Shown here: positions 15,641 to 24,549 of the stretch, piece by piece
Numbering within the stretch: the first letter of the stretch is position 1
How the letters are laid out: the number at the start of each line of letters is the position of its first letter
Assembly (NCBI RefSeq): GCF_001514205.1
Contig: NZ_KQ948765.1
Span: 590,762-654,761, forward strand
DNA from: Streptomyces griseoruber
GTDB lineage: Bacteria > Actinomycetota > Actinomycetes > Streptomycetales > Streptomycetaceae
Direction of reading: 5' to 3'
DNA length: 64,000 nucleotides
Position numbers and translations under genes: made by a program
Notes under the pieces: generated by a model
Seen by the model: only the letters and a program-made list of their open reading frames with translations
Database searches by the model: none
Told to the model about the DNA's origin: nothing

Positions 15641-17812
15641 ATGCACAGGCTCCGCACGACAGGAGCCGGGACAGCCGCCGCCGAGCAGGCGGAGCCCGCG
15701 GGGAGCGGAGGTCCGGTACCGGGACCGGGGGACGAGGAGACGGAGACACCCACGCGGACGCTGCGCCTGGCCCTGCGGCAGGCGACGACCTGTCTGGGCG
15801 GCCTCGGGTCCCTGCTGCACCGCCGCGATCCCGGTACCGGGAGGCTGAGCCTGACGGCGAGCGACGGGCTCCCCCCGGCGAGCGTCGCGGTGTGGGCGGA
15901 TCTCGGCGAGGAGCGGGACGTGGCGCCCGTACGGGCCGTGCGGGACGGCGCCTTCGCCTGGGTGCCCGGGGACGGGCTGGGGATCGGGGCGGGCGGCACG
16001 GCGGCGGTGCCGCTGCTCGGTCCCGGCGGGCCGGTCGGCGTGCTGTCCGTGCTCACGGCGGGGCCCGGCGAGCCGGACGCGACACAACGGTCCTTTCTGC
16101 GCACGGTGGCGGCCTGGACCGGAGCTCACCTGGTGAACGCGCCCGGTGGGCCGGTCGGGTCCGAGCGGACCGTGCGCATGAACGAGCTGACCGTCGCGCT
16201 CGCCGAGGCCGTCACCTCCCAGGACGTCGTCCGGACCGTCGCCCGGTATGTCGTGCCGCCGTTCGGGGCCGACGGACTGCTGGTCGACGTCATCGAGAGC
16301 GGCCGGGTGCACGTGGTGGACTCCACCGGATACCCGGACTCCTTCATCCGGCTGCTCAACGGGATGCCGTACGCCGAGCATCCCGTGATCACCGACATGC
16401 TGCGCACCCACACCGCCCTGTTCTTCGAGTCGCCCGAGGAGTTCCTCCGGCCCTATCCGTTCGGCAGGACATTGCTGGAGGCGTCCCCGATGAAGGCCTG
16501 GGCGTTTCTGCCGATGGTCGCCTCCGGGCGCAACATCGGCGGACTCACGCTGTCCTTCCACCGGCCGCGCTCCTTCAGCGACGAGGACCGCACGCTGCTC
16601 ACCACGCTGAGCGGTCTGGTCGGCCAGGCTCTGGAGCGGGCCCGGCTCTACGACGCGGAGCACACCCGCGCCCAGGAACTCCAGCGCGGACTGCTGCCCA
16701 GGACCCTCCCCCGGCTGCCGGCCGTGAGCGCCGCCGCCCGCTATCTGCCCGCGGGCAGGGGCGAGGGCGTGGGCGGCGACTGGTACGACCTGATCCCGCT
16801 GTCCGCCGACCGGGCCGCCCTCGTGATCGGCGACGTCATGGGCCACGGCATCAGCGAGGCCGCCACCATGGGCCGGCTGCGCACCGCGGTGCGCACCCTC
16901 GCCGACCTGGACATGGCCCCGGACGAGCTGCTCGGTCATCTCAACGACGTGGTCAGCGAGCTCGGCGACGACTTCTACGCGACCTGTCTGTACGCCGTGT
17001 TCGATCCGGTCACCCGGCTGTGCACGTTCTCGCTGGCCGGTCATCCCCCGCCGGTCGTCGTGCACCCCGACGGCAGCGTCCACTTCCCCGAGCTGGCCGG
17101 CGATCCGCCGCTCGGCGCCGCCGATCCTCCCTTCGAGACCCATGAGCTGCGGCTGCCCGAGGACTGTCTGCTGGTCCTGTGGACCGACGGCCTCGTGGAA
17201 TCCGCCGGCCGGGACTTCGACGAGGGGCTGGAGGAGCTGAAGCAGGTCCTGGCCGACGCCGCGGCCCGCGACCCCCGCTTCCGCCCGGGGCGCCCCGAGC
17301 ACGGCGCACCGCGGCTGGACGACCTGTGCGACCTGGTCACCTCGGCGCTACTGCCGGACCGCGACCGGACCACCGACGACGCGGCCCTCCTCATCGCCCA
17401 CACCCATGGCACCTCGGCCGAGGACATCGCCGCCTTCGACCTCCCCTACGACCCCCGAGCGGCCGGACAGGCCCGTGCGCACGTCCGCGGACAGCTCGCC
17501 GCCTGGGGGCTGGAGGACCTCGTCGTCAGCACCGAACTCCTGGTCAGCGAACTCGTCGGCAACGCGGTACGGCACGCCCGGGGCCCCCTCGGGCTGCGTC
17601 TGCTGCGCAGCCGCTCCCTGATCTGCGAGGTCTACGACGGCAGCCTGACCACCCCGCGCATACGCCGCACCACGTACACCGACGAGGGGGGCCGCGGTCT
17701 GCAACTCGTCTCCGCGCTCTCCCGGCGCTGGGGCGCGCGCTATCTCCGGGACGGCAAGTGCATCTGGACCGAGCAGGAGCTCGAGCGGACTCCGGCCGAG
17801 TGGGGCGGGTAG
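15641..17812 (+). CDS. GAF / SpoIIE-type PP2C phosphatase / HATPase fusion
   Basis: The protein (about 723 aa) has a degenerate N-terminal GAF-like domain (about 30-165), a second GAF domain (about 180-330), a PP2C SpoIIE phosphatase (about 340-580) and a C-terminal anti-sigma-type ATPase (about 610-715). The metal-binding motifs GGDWYD (378-383), IGDVMGHG, WTDGLVE and TTDDAALL are all intact. The ATPase retains the N-box ELVGNAVRHA, then EVYDGS and DEGGRGLQLV. Such proteins dephosphorylate anti-anti-sigma factors while the kinase half opposes them, under control of the sensor domains. The start is uncertain: GTG 15593, ATG 15620 and ATG 15641 are in frame, and GGTGGTGG favours the last. No partner STAS gene is adjacent. 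Confidence 0.88.
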   Translation: MHRLRTTGAGTAAAEQAEPAGSGGPVPGPGDEETETPTRTLRLALRQATTCLGGLGSLLHRRDPGTGRLSLTASDGLPPASVAVWADLGEERDVAPVRAVRDGAFAWVPGDGLGIGAGGTAAVPLLGPGGPVGVLSVLTAGPGEPDATQRSFLRTVAAWTGAHLVNAPGGPVGSERTVRMNELTVALAEAVTSQDVVRTVARYVVPPFGADGLLVDVIESGRVHVVDSTGYPDSFIRLLNGMPYAEHPVITDMLRTHTALFFESPEEFLRPYPFGRTLLEASPMKAWAFLPMVASGRNIGGLTLSFHRPRSFSDEDRTLLTTLSGLVGQALERARLYDAEHTRAQELQRGLLPRTLPRLPAVSAAARYLPAGRGEGVGGDWYDLIPLSADRAALVIGDVMGHGISEAATMGRLRTAVRTLADLDMAPDELLGHLNDVVSELGDDFYATCLYAVFDPVTRLCTFSLAGHPPPVVVHPDGSVHFPELAGDPPLGAADPPFETHELRLPEDCLLVLWTDGLVESAGRDFDEGLEELKQVLADAAARDPRFRPGRPEHGAPRLDDLCDLVTSALLPDRDRTTDDAALLIAHTHGTSAEDIAAFDLPYDPRAAGQARAHVRGQLAAWGLEDLVVSTELLVSELVGNAVRHARGPLGLRLLRSRSLICEVYDGSLTTPRIRRTTYTDEGGRGLQLVSALSRRWGARYLRDGKCIWTEQELERTPAEWGG

Positions 17813-17845
17813 CGGGGGCCGCCGCGGACACGCGCCCCGCCGTGG

Positions 17846-18493
17846 TCAGCAGGCGGCGGTCGCGTCGATCAGCAGCGGAGCGGCCGTCCTCGCCGAGATC
17901 TCCTCGTACGTCACTCCGGGCGCGGTCTCGACCAGGGCGAGGCCGGCCGGGGTGATGTCGAGGACGCCGAGGTCGGTGATGACGCGGTGGACGCATCGCT
18001 CGCCGGTGAGCGGGAGCGTGCACTCCTCGACGATCTTCGGGGTGCCGTCCTTGGCGGTGTGCTCCATGAGCACGATGACGCGGCGGGCGCCGTGGACGAG
18101 GTCCATGGCGCCGCCCATGCCCTTGACCGTCTTCCCGGGGATCATCCAGTTGGCGAGGTCGCCGTGCGCCGACACCTGCATGGCACCGAGCACGGCGGTG
18201 TCGATGTGACCGCCCCGGATCATGCCGAAGGACAGGGCCGAGTCGAAGAAGGAGGCCCCGGGCAGGACGGTGACGGTCTCCTTGCCGGCGTTGATGAGGT
18301 CGGGGTCGACCTCGTCCTCGGTCGGGTAGGGGCCGGTGCCCAGGATGCCGTTCTCGGAGTGCAGGACGACCTGGACGCCGGGCGGGAGGTGCCCGGGGAT
18401 CAGGGTCGGCAGGCCGATGCCGAGGTTGACGTAGGAGCCGTCGGCGAGTTCGGCGGCGGCGCGGGCGGCCATCTGGTCGCGGGTCCAGCTCAT
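17846..18493 (-). CDS. 3-oxoacid CoA-transferase subunit B
   Basis: This 215-residue subunit belongs to the succinyl-CoA:3-ketoacid (or 3-oxoadipate) CoA-transferase B family. It has [11 protein letters not shown] and the SENG motif with the catalytic Glu47 that carries CoA, then the [16 protein letters not shown] and GMGGAMDL segments. With subunit A it moves CoA from succinyl-CoA to a 3-oxo acid for thiolysis. Its ATG overlaps the subunit A stop by 4 nt, so the two are coupled. It sits at the edge of the catabolic island and would make the final 3-oxoacyl-CoA step. Substrate (acetoacetate or 3-oxoadipate) cannot be told from sequence. Confidence 0.9.
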   Translation of the reverse strand: MSWTRDQMAARAAAELADGSYVNLGIGLPTLIPGHLPPGVQVVLHSENGILGTGPYPTEDEVDPDLINAGKETVTVLPGASFFDSALSFGMIRGGHIDTAVLGAMQVSAHGDLANWMIPGKTVKGMGGAMDLVHGARRVIVLMEHTAKDGTPKIVEECTLPLTGERCVHRVITDLGVLDITPAGLALVETAPGVTYEEISARTAAPLLIDATAAC

Positions 18494-19245
18494 GCTCGTA
18501 CGGTCCTCTTCTCGATGTGTTTGTCGGCGGCCTGTGCCGGGGTGAGGGCCACCACGCGCTGGACGTAGATGCCGGGCAGATGCACCTCGTCCGGCCTCAA
18601 CCCGCCGGTCTCCACCAGCTCTTCGACCTCGGCCACGGTGATCCGGCCGGCCATGGCTGCCAGGGGGTTGAAGTTGGCGGCGGACCTGCGGAAGACGAGG
18701 TTGCCGTGGCGGTCGCCGCGCCAGGCCCGGACGAGGGCGAAGTCGGTGGTGATGCCGTGCTCCAGGACGTGGGGGCGGCCGTGGAAGTCGCGGGTCTCCT
18801 TGGGCGGGGAGGCGAGGGCGACCGAGCCGTCGGCGGCGTACCGCCAGGGCAGCCCGCCCCGGGCAACCTGGGTGCCCACGCCCGCCGGGGTGTAGAAGGC
18901 GGGGATGCCGGCGCCGCCCGCCCGCAGCCGCTCGGCGAGCGTGCCCTGCGGGACCAGCTCCACCTCCAGTTCGCCCGAGAGGTACTGGCGGGCGAACTCC
19001 TTGTTCTCGCCGACGTAACTGCCGGTCACACGGGCGATCCGGCCGTCGGCGAGCAGGACGCCGAGGCCGCGTCCGTCCACGCCGCAGTTGTTGGACACGA
19101 TCTGGAGGCCGCTCGCGCCGCGGGCGTGCAGGGCCCGGACGAGCACGTCGGGGATGCCGCTGAGGCCGAAGCCGCCGACGGCCAGCGACGCGCCGTCGGG
19201 GATGTCGGCGACCGCCTCCGCGGCGCTCGCACAGACCTTGTTCAT
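18490..19245 (-). CDS. 3-oxoacid CoA-transferase subunit A
   Basis: The 251-residue alpha subunit has the glycine-rich opening [13 protein letters not shown], the [12 protein letters not shown] segment, [23 protein letters not shown] and [27 protein letters not shown], all standard for SCOT/PcaI subunits. It binds CoA, while the catalytic Glu is in subunit B encoded directly downstream. Length is normal. It follows the FAH-family gene by 108 nt on the same strand, probably one transcript. Confidence 0.9.
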   Translation of the reverse strand: MNKVCASAAEAVADIPDGASLAVGGFGLSGIPDVLVRALHARGASGLQIVSNNCGVDGRGLGVLLADGRIARVTGSYVGENKEFARQYLSGELEVELVPQGTLAERLRAGGAGIPAFYTPAGVGTQVARGGLPWRYAADGSVALASPPKETRDFHGRPHVLEHGITTDFALVRAWRGDRHGNLVFRRSAANFNPLAAMAGRITVAEVEELVETGGLRPDEVHLPGIYVQRVVALTPAQAADKHIEKRTVRA

Positions 19246-19353
19246 GTGAGGGTCCTTTCCACCGGGACGGGTCCCGCGTCGACGTGGCTCATGACGGTGA
19301 CGGGCGCGCCGCCGGCGGCGGCGAACCGCGGCGCCGCCGGGGGTGCGGGCCGC

Positions 19354-20325
19354 TCACGGCCGTTCCCGGGTGCGGCGGCGGGCGAGGGGCAGCGGACGCG
19401 GTTCCGCGCCCGGGACGACGGTGTTGGAGACGGTGCCGATGCCTTCGACGGTGAGCGTCACGGTGTCGCCGGGTACGAGCGGCGGCGGGTCCTGCTTGCC
19501 GCGGACGCCCCACAGCTCGGCGAGGCAGCCCCCGTTGCCGCAGGTGCCCGAGCCGAGGACGTCACCGGGGCGCACCCAGGTGCCGCGGGAGGCGTAGGCG
19601 ACCATCTCCTCGAAGGTCCAGCTCATGTGGGACAGCAGGTCCGTGCCGACGGTCGTGCCGTTGACGGCGGCGGCCAGGGCCAGCCGCAGGAAGCCCTCGG
19701 CGTCCCGGTACGGCTCCAGTTCGTCGGCGGTGACCAGGTACGGCCCGAGGGTGGTCGCGGTGTCCTTGCCCTTGCAGGGGCCGAGACGGACCTGCATCTC
19801 GCGGGACTGGAGATCGCGCGCGGACCAGTCGTTGAAGACCGTGTAGCCGAGAATGTGGTCGCGGGCCTCGGCGGGGGTGAGGTCGCGTCCGGCGCGGCCG
19901 ACGACGGCGGCGACCTCCAGCTCGAAGTCGAGCACGCCGCTGCCCGGGGGGACCGGGACGTCGTCGTGGGCGCCGATCATCGCGTAGGGGTTGGTGAAGT
20001 AGAAGGTCGGAGCGTCGTACCAGGCCTCGGGCACTCCCCCGGCGCCGTCCACGGACCGCCGTACGCCCTCGACATGCTCCTCGAAGGTGACGAAGTCCCG
20101 TACGGTGGGCGGCTCCAGCGGTGGCAGCAGCCGCACCTCGGAGACCTGCGGGCCGGGCGGCGCGTCGAGGGCGGCGGCGCCGACGCGGAGCAGCGCGTCG
20201 AGACCGTCGCCGGTCCCGATCAGTGCGGTGAGCGAGTGCGTCCCGGGCACCGGGAAGAGGGTCCCGTCCTCCGCGACGACGGCGACCCGGCGTCGGTGCT
20301 GGTGTTCATAGGTGGCGAAACGCAT
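19354..20325 (-). CDS. Fumarylacetoacetate hydrolase family protein
   Basis: The 323-residue protein has the FAH N-terminal strand (MRFATYEHQ) and the catalytic C-terminal domain. Metal ligands are DFELEVAAVVG (two Glu) and NDWSARDLQ (Asp), and GPCKGKDTATTLGPYLVT matches the substrate loop. The family hydrolyses C-C bonds in acylpyruvates or tautomerises and decarboxylates ring-fission products. Here it could open or decarboxylate a ring-derived diketo acid. The ATG at 20325 has GGAG 6 nt upstream; an upstream in-frame ATG gives a non-homologous tail. It precedes the CoA-transferase genes. Confidence 0.85.
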   Translation of the reverse strand: MRFATYEHQHRRRVAVVAEDGTLFPVPGTHSLTALIGTGDGLDALLRVGAAALDAPPGPQVSEVRLLPPLEPPTVRDFVTFEEHVEGVRRSVDGAGGVPEAWYDAPTFYFTNPYAMIGAHDDVPVPPGSGVLDFELEVAAVVGRAGRDLTPAEARDHILGYTVFNDWSARDLQSREMQVRLGPCKGKDTATTLGPYLVTADELEPYRDAEGFLRLALAAAVNGTTVGTDLLSHMSWTFEEMVAYASRGTWVRPGDVLGSGTCGNGGCLAELWGVRGKQDPPPLVPGDTVTLTVEGIGTVSNTVVPGAEPRPLPLARRRTRERP

Positions 20326-20540
20326 GGTCGGCTCCGGGGTGGTTTCCTTGGCGTCGCCCCATCTCACGCCACCCCATCCGATCTGGGAAATCGATTCTCG
20401 TTATGCCGCACATCCACGGGACGGATAGGGATGTCCGGGTGGCGGGTGGGCGCCCGGAAATGCGTCGCACCCCGTGCGCGAGGCCGCTAGCCTCCGCGTG
20501 GACATGACGAAGAGGCGGGCGACCGCGAGAGGGGCCACGC

Positions 20541-21233
20541 ATGGGGACCGACCGTCTGGGTCTGCTGCTCGACCAGTTCGACTGCGCCAGGGAGAGGGCC
20601 CAGGTACGGCTGACGGGGCTGGGGGACGAGGAGTACCTCTGGGAGCCGGTGCCGGACTGCTGGTCGATCCGGCGCCGGGGGGAGGCGACGACTGCCCGGG
20701 CGTTCGGGCCCGGCGACTGGGTGCTCGATCTGGGCGCCCCGGACATCCCGCCGAGCGAGTACGCCGAGGTCGCCAGGCAGGCCGCCGACGGGATGTCCGT
20801 CGCCAAGATCGCCGAGGACTGGAGCGTGAGCGTCCGGCGGGTCGAGGAGGTCCTCGCCCACACCGGCCCGGTGCGGCCCGACCGGACGCCGATCACCACG
20901 ATCGCCTGGCGGCTGGGCCACCTCCACTACGGCTTCGCGGGCGGCTGGGAGTGGGCCTTCGGCGAGCGGCGCCGGGATCCGAAGCTGATGGTCGACTTCA
21001 CCCCCGACGCCTCCCTCGCTCTCGAACGGTTCTGGGCCGCGATCGACCGCTGGCGCGAGGCCGTCGCCGGTGTCACCGAGGAGCAGCTCGACACAGTCGG
21101 CTTCTCCCAGTACCCGTACGGTTCCGACCCCGACGATCCGTTCGTGGACGTGCTCTGGGGCGGCAACCTCGAATTCATCCACCACATGTCCGAGATCGCC
21201 CTGCTCCGCGACCTCTGGCAGCACCGGGGGTGA
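20541..21233 (+). CDS. DinB-like protein with an HTH-like insertion
   Basis: A four-helix DinB/MDMPI-type fold is split. The N part (1-65; LLDQFDCARERAQVRLTGL, WSIRRRGE) and C part (115-230; TPITTIAWRLGHLHYG, FIHHMSEIALLRDLWQ) carry His residues where this family binds metal. Between them (about 67-113) is an extra segment, EYAEVARQAADGMSVAKIAE and onward, that reads like a helix-turn-helix; ordinary relatives have a short loop here. The family uses mycothiol or acts as a metal-dependent transferase; the exact reaction is unknown. GAGAGG lies 8 nt before the ATG. It is divergent from the FAH gene and need not belong to the same pathway. Confidence 0.7.
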   Translation: MGTDRLGLLLDQFDCARERAQVRLTGLGDEEYLWEPVPDCWSIRRRGEATTARAFGPGDWVLDLGAPDIPPSEYAEVARQAADGMSVAKIAEDWSVSVRRVEEVLAHTGPVRPDRTPITTIAWRLGHLHYGFAGGWEWAFGERRRDPKLMVDFTPDASLALERFWAAIDRWREAVAGVTEEQLDTVGFSQYPYGSDPDDPFVDVLWGGNLEFIHHMSEIALLRDLWQHRG

Positions 21234-21236
21234 CGG

Positions 21237-21337
21237 CTACCAGGCGACGGGGAGTTCGTAGATGCCGTAGGCCTGGGAGTCCTCCTTGAACCTCCCGCAC
21301 GGCCAGGGCGCTTCTCCTCGTCGTCGACGACCTTCAT
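21237..21337 (-). pseudogene. Ferredoxin start fused to P450 tail (deletion scar)
   Basis: On the minus strand the piece opens with GGAAGG, ATG and MKVVDDEEK, the first residues of a 3Fe-4S ferredoxin (usually MKVxVDxDKC). It then breaks and, in another frame, ends RFKEDSQAYGIYELPVAW and stop, the very C-terminus of a cytochrome P450. All cysteines and the heme pocket are missing. It lies 22 nt downstream of an intact ferredoxin reductase, so a reductase-ferredoxin-P450 operon has lost most of its last two genes. Confidence 0.6.
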
Positions 21338-21359
21338 GGGTTTCCTTCCGGGGCCGCGT

Positions 21360-22565
21360 TCAGTGCGCGAGGGCGGTCGTGGGCAGCGCGTCGACGACGT
21401 CCTGCCGGCGCAGCCGGGTCTGTTTCGGCATGTTCCAGCCGAGGACCCCGGTCACCGCTCCCGCGCTGGTGTAGCGGGCGACGAAGCGCCGGGCCGTCAG
21501 GTCTCCCTCGACGATCTCGACGTCCGCGTCGGCGGGCAGCAGTCCGTGGACCTGGAGCTTCGCGTCGAACTGGTCGGTCCAGAAGTAGGGCACGGGGGTG
21601 TAGGGGCGGTCCTCGCCGAGGATGGCCCCCGCCACGGCGGCGGCCTGTTCGGTGGCGTTCGTCCGGTTCTCCAGGCGGACGAGACGGCCGTACGGCTCGT
21701 GGTGGAAGCGGGCGACGTCGCCGACCGCGTAGACGCCCTGCGCCGCGCGGCAACGGGAGTCGCAGACCACTCCGTTGTCGAGGCGCAGTCCGCTGTCCGC
21801 GAGCCAGTCCGTCGCCGGGGTGGCTCCGATGGCGACGACCACGACGTCCGCCGGCAGGCTCTCCCCCGTGGCCAGGGCCACGCCGGCGACCCGGCCGCCG
21901 GTGCCGGTCAGGCCGGTCACACCGGTGCCGAGCCGCAGGTCCACTCCGCGCTCGCGGTGCAGATCGCCGAGGAGTCCGGAGACCAGGGGGCCGACCTGGA
22001 GCGCCATGGGCGCCGCGAGCGGGCCGGTGAGGGTCACCGCCAGGCCCAGGGTGCGTGCGGTGGCCGCGATCTCGGATCCGAGGACGCCCTCGCCGACGAC
22101 GACCAGCCGGGCGCCGGGGACCAACTCCCTTTTGAGGGCCAGCGCGTCGTCGAGTCCGCGCAGCACATGGACTCCGGCCAGGTCCGCCGCTCCGGGCAGG
22201 GTACGGGCCCGTACCCCGGTGGCGATCACCACGGCGTCCGCCGCCAGTTCGCACCCGGACGCCGTGCGCACGGTGCGGGTCGCGGGGTCCAGGGCGACCG
22301 CCTCGTCGCCCAGGACGAGTGCGGCCTTCAGGTCCGCCAGGACCTCCGGTGTCCGCAGCGCCGCCCGTCCGGGCTCCCAGGCCCCGGACAGCACCTGCTT
22401 GGACAGCGGGGGCCGGTCGTAGGGTGCGTGGGGTTCGTCGCCGACCACGGTGATCTCACCGGCGTACCCCTTGCGTCGCAGCGACTCGACCGTGCAGAGG
22501 CCGGACGCGGAGGCGCCCACCACCAGGACCCGGCCGTGTGCCGGGGTGCCGTCCTCGTTCCTCAT
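21360..22565 (-). CDS. NAD(P)H-dependent ferredoxin reductase (P450 redox partner type)
   Basis: The 401-residue flavoprotein has the FAD motif VLVVGASASGLCTVESLR, the DEPHAPYDRPPLSKQVLSG loop typical of putidaredoxin-reductase-like enzymes, the NAD motif VVVGEGVLGSEIA and the second FAD motif GVYAVGDVARF, followed by the C-terminal reductase domain (PYFWTDQFDAKLQVHG). It would pass electrons from NAD(P)H to a ferredoxin serving a P450 or oxygenase. GGAG lies 8 nt before the ATG. Its promoter (22625-22653) contains a TetR-type operator in the spacer. The ferredoxin and P450 genes that should follow survive only as a scar, so this reductase may be without its natural partner. Confidence 0.88.
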   Translation of the reverse strand: MRNEDGTPAHGRVLVVGASASGLCTVESLRRKGYAGEITVVGDEPHAPYDRPPLSKQVLSGAWEPGRAALRTPEVLADLKAALVLGDEAVALDPATRTVRTASGCELAADAVVIATGVRARTLPGAADLAGVHVLRGLDDALALKRELVPGARLVVVGEGVLGSEIAATARTLGLAVTLTGPLAAPMALQVGPLVSGLLGDLHRERGVDLRLGTGVTGLTGTGGRVAGVALATGESLPADVVVVAIGATPATDWLADSGLRLDNGVVCDSRCRAAQGVYAVGDVARFHHEPYGRLVRLENRTNATEQAAAVAGAILGEDRPYTPVPYFWTDQFDAKLQVHGLLPADADVEIVEGDLTARRFVARYTSAGAVTGVLGWNMPKQTRLRRQDVVDALPTTALAH

Positions 22566-22624
22566 ACGTTGACTCCGTTGCGCCGTGTGTGTGCCGTGTG
22601 CCGGGACGCCGGCCTCTGGCCCGA

Positions 22625-22653
22625 AAGTTAAATCAAACGGTCGGTACAATCAA
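22625..22653 (-). promoter_or_regulatory. Ferredoxin reductase promoter with embedded operator
   Basis: On the minus strand TTGATT (22648-22653) and TAACTT (22625-22630) flank a 17-base spacer, GTACCGACCGTTTGATT. The same GTACCGACCGTT core lies in the spacer of the promoter at 32081-32109 and near the TetR gene. Repression by blocking polymerase is inferred. Confidence 0.6.
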
Positions 22654-22703
22654 TCCCCGGCGGCGGATTGCCCGACCCCCTCCCCTCCTCTACGCTCGGC
22701 CGT

Positions 22704-22731
22704 ATTCAATCGACCGACCGGTCGAAACAAT
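22704..22731 (+). promoter_or_regulatory. Operator-like site upstream of the Baeyer-Villiger monooxygenase
   Basis: CGACCGACCGGTCGAAA, with a GACCGGTC palindrome, lies between TTCAAT (22706-22711) and CAATAA (22729-22734) at 17-base spacing. It is close to the site at 29710-29721 and is the likely control point for the BVMO gene, whose ATG is 16 nt further on. Confidence 0.5.
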
Positions 22732-22749
22732 AAACGCCCTGGAGGGCAG

Positions 22750-24375
22750 ATGAGCGAATCGACGACGGACACCGGTCTCCTCGACGTCGTCATCGTCGGA
22801 GCGGGCGTCACCGGCATCCACCAGCTGTACCGTGCCCGCGAGGCCGGCTTCTCGGTCAGGCTGCTGGAGGCCGGCACCGGCGTCGGCGGCACCTGGTACT
22901 GGAACCGGTACCCCGAGGCCCGCTTCGACTCCGAGCGCTACACCTACGGCTACCTGTTCTCCCAGGAGCTGTGGGAGGAGTGGGAGTGGACCGAGCACTA
23001 CGCCGGGCAGCCGGAGATCGAGCGCTACTTCAACCACGTCGTCGACCGCTTCGGCCTGCGGAGCGACATCCTCTTCGGCACCAGGGTCGGCTCGGCGGTC
23101 TACGACGAGGACCGCGGCACCTGGACCGTGACGGCCGAGGACGGGACGACGCTGCGGACACGGTTCCTCGTCGCGGCCACCGGTGTCCTCTCGGTGCCCT
23201 TCGTCCCCGACATCGAGGGACGCGCGGACTTCCGCGGGGAGCAGCACCACACGGCCCGCTGGCCCAGGACGCCGATCGACTTCACGGGCAGGCGCGTGGC
23301 GCTCGTCGGCACCGGGTCCAGCGGGGTGCAGATCGTGCCCGCGATCGCGGACCAGGTCGCCGACCTCACGGTGTACCAGCTGAAGGCCGACTGGGTGACA
23401 CCCCTGAACAACCGGCCCATCACCGCCGCCGAACAGGCCCGCCTCAAGGCCGACTTCGAGCGGATCCGGGCCACGCTCGACACCTCCCCCAGCGGCTTCC
23501 TGCACGAGATCAACCCGCAGAACGGGGCGGACGTCAGCGCCGAGGAGCGGCAGGAGTTCTACGAGAAGATCTGGAACAGCCCCGGCTTCACCAAGCTGAC
23601 CGAGCACTACCGCGACATGACGTTCAACCCCGTCGTCAACGCCGAGTGGTGCGACTTCATGGCCGCCAAGATCCGCGGCATCGTGGCGGACCCGGAGACG
23701 GCCGAGAAGCTGGTCCCGAAGGACGGCGGGTACGGCGCCCGGCGGCCCCCCTTCGGCACCGGCTACTTCGAGGCGTACAACAGGCCGAACGTCTCGCTCG
23801 TCTCCCTGCCCGACGACCCCATCCTCCGTATCACCGAGGACGGGATCGAGACGGGCGCCGGGCTGCGCGAGTTCGACATCATCATCTGGGGAACCGGCTA
23901 CGACTTCGGCACCGGCGCACTCAACCGGCTCGGCGTGCGGGGAGCCGGGGGCCTGCCGCTGAAGGAGTACTGGGCGGACGGCCCGCGCACCTACCTCGGG
24001 GTCGCGGCGGCGGGCTTCCCGAACCTCTTCTTCCCCGGCGGCCCGCACGGCGCGCTCGGCAACAACCCGCGCTACGCCGGCGACCAGGTGGAGTTCGTCC
24101 ACCGGGCCCTGCTGCACGCGCGCGAACACGGCCATGACGTCATCGCGGTCGAGCCGGCCGCGGAGAAGGAATGGACGGACCTGATGAACAGCAGCGACTC
24201 GATGTCGATCTTCCAGAGGAGCAGCTACTTCTACGGGGCCAACATCCCCGGGAAGGCCGTCAGCCAGCTGCTCAACCCCACCGGGCGGTGGAAGCTCCAG
24301 GAGCTGATCCGGGAGGTCGAGGAGAACGACTACGCCACCTTCGACTTCTCGAAGGCGCGCCGCCGCCCCGCCTGA
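22750..24375 (+). CDS. Type I Baeyer-Villiger monooxygenase
   Basis: The 541-residue flavoprotein has two Rossmann motifs (VIVGAGVTGIHQL near residue 16 for FAD and VALVGTGSSGVQIVP near 190 for NADPH) and, between them, the BVMO fingerprint FRGEQHHTARWP (161-172; FxGxxxHxxxW). The GGTWYWNRYPEARFDSE stretch and the late IIWGTGYDFGTGALNR segment are typical of ketone monooxygenases of the cyclohexanone/phenylacetone class. It inserts an oxygen next to a ketone to give an ester or lactone using NADPH and O2. GGAGG lies 5 nt before the ATG. It is flanked by CoA-ligase, SDR and beta-oxidation genes, so a cyclic ketone intermediate is inferred; the actual substrate is unknown. Confidence 0.9.
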   Translation: MSESTTDTGLLDVVIVGAGVTGIHQLYRAREAGFSVRLLEAGTGVGGTWYWNRYPEARFDSERYTYGYLFSQELWEEWEWTEHYAGQPEIERYFNHVVDRFGLRSDILFGTRVGSAVYDEDRGTWTVTAEDGTTLRTRFLVAATGVLSVPFVPDIEGRADFRGEQHHTARWPRTPIDFTGRRVALVGTGSSGVQIVPAIADQVADLTVYQLKADWVTPLNNRPITAAEQARLKADFERIRATLDTSPSGFLHEINPQNGADVSAEERQEFYEKIWNSPGFTKLTEHYRDMTFNPVVNAEWCDFMAAKIRGIVADPETAEKLVPKDGGYGARRPPFGTGYFEAYNRPNVSLVSLPDDPILRITEDGIETGAGLREFDIIIWGTGYDFGTGALNRLGVRGAGGLPLKEYWADGPRTYLGVAAAGFPNLFFPGGPHGALGNNPRYAGDQVEFVHRALLHAREHGHDVIAVEPAAEKEWTDLMNSSDSMSIFQRSSYFYGANIPGKAVSQLLNPTGRWKLQELIREVEENDYATFDFSKARRRPA

Positions 24376-24485
24376 CGGCGGGTCCACCGGCCCCGGTCGC
24401 GACCGTCCGTCGGGCGCGGCCGGGCCGCCGTCGGTCCACCACCCGTCCTGCCGGACACGTCCGGACCGACGGCGGCACCACCACC

Positions 24486-24526
24486 GTCGATGCCCCGGAA
24501 CCCTCCTCGGGTTCCGGGGCATCGAC
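24486..24526. terminator. Strong bidirectional terminator hairpin
   Basis: An 18-bp perfect inverted repeat (24486-24503 and 24509-24526) with a 5-base loop lies between the convergent BVMO and E1 genes. No long U-tract, as is usual in Streptomyces. Confidence 0.8.
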
Positions 24527-24549
24527 GTGTCACCGCACGACAGCGGCGG

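Noticed and set aside
15602-17302. 566-codon minus-strand frame
   Set aside because: Shadow of the SpoIIE-type gene, whose motifs on the plus strand are complete.
18517-20490. 657-codon plus-strand frame
   Set aside because: Lies opposite the CoA-transferase and FAH genes, which carry full catalytic motifs.
22690-24522. 610-codon minus-strand frame
   Set aside because: Antisense to the BVMO gene; composition of a shadow frame.
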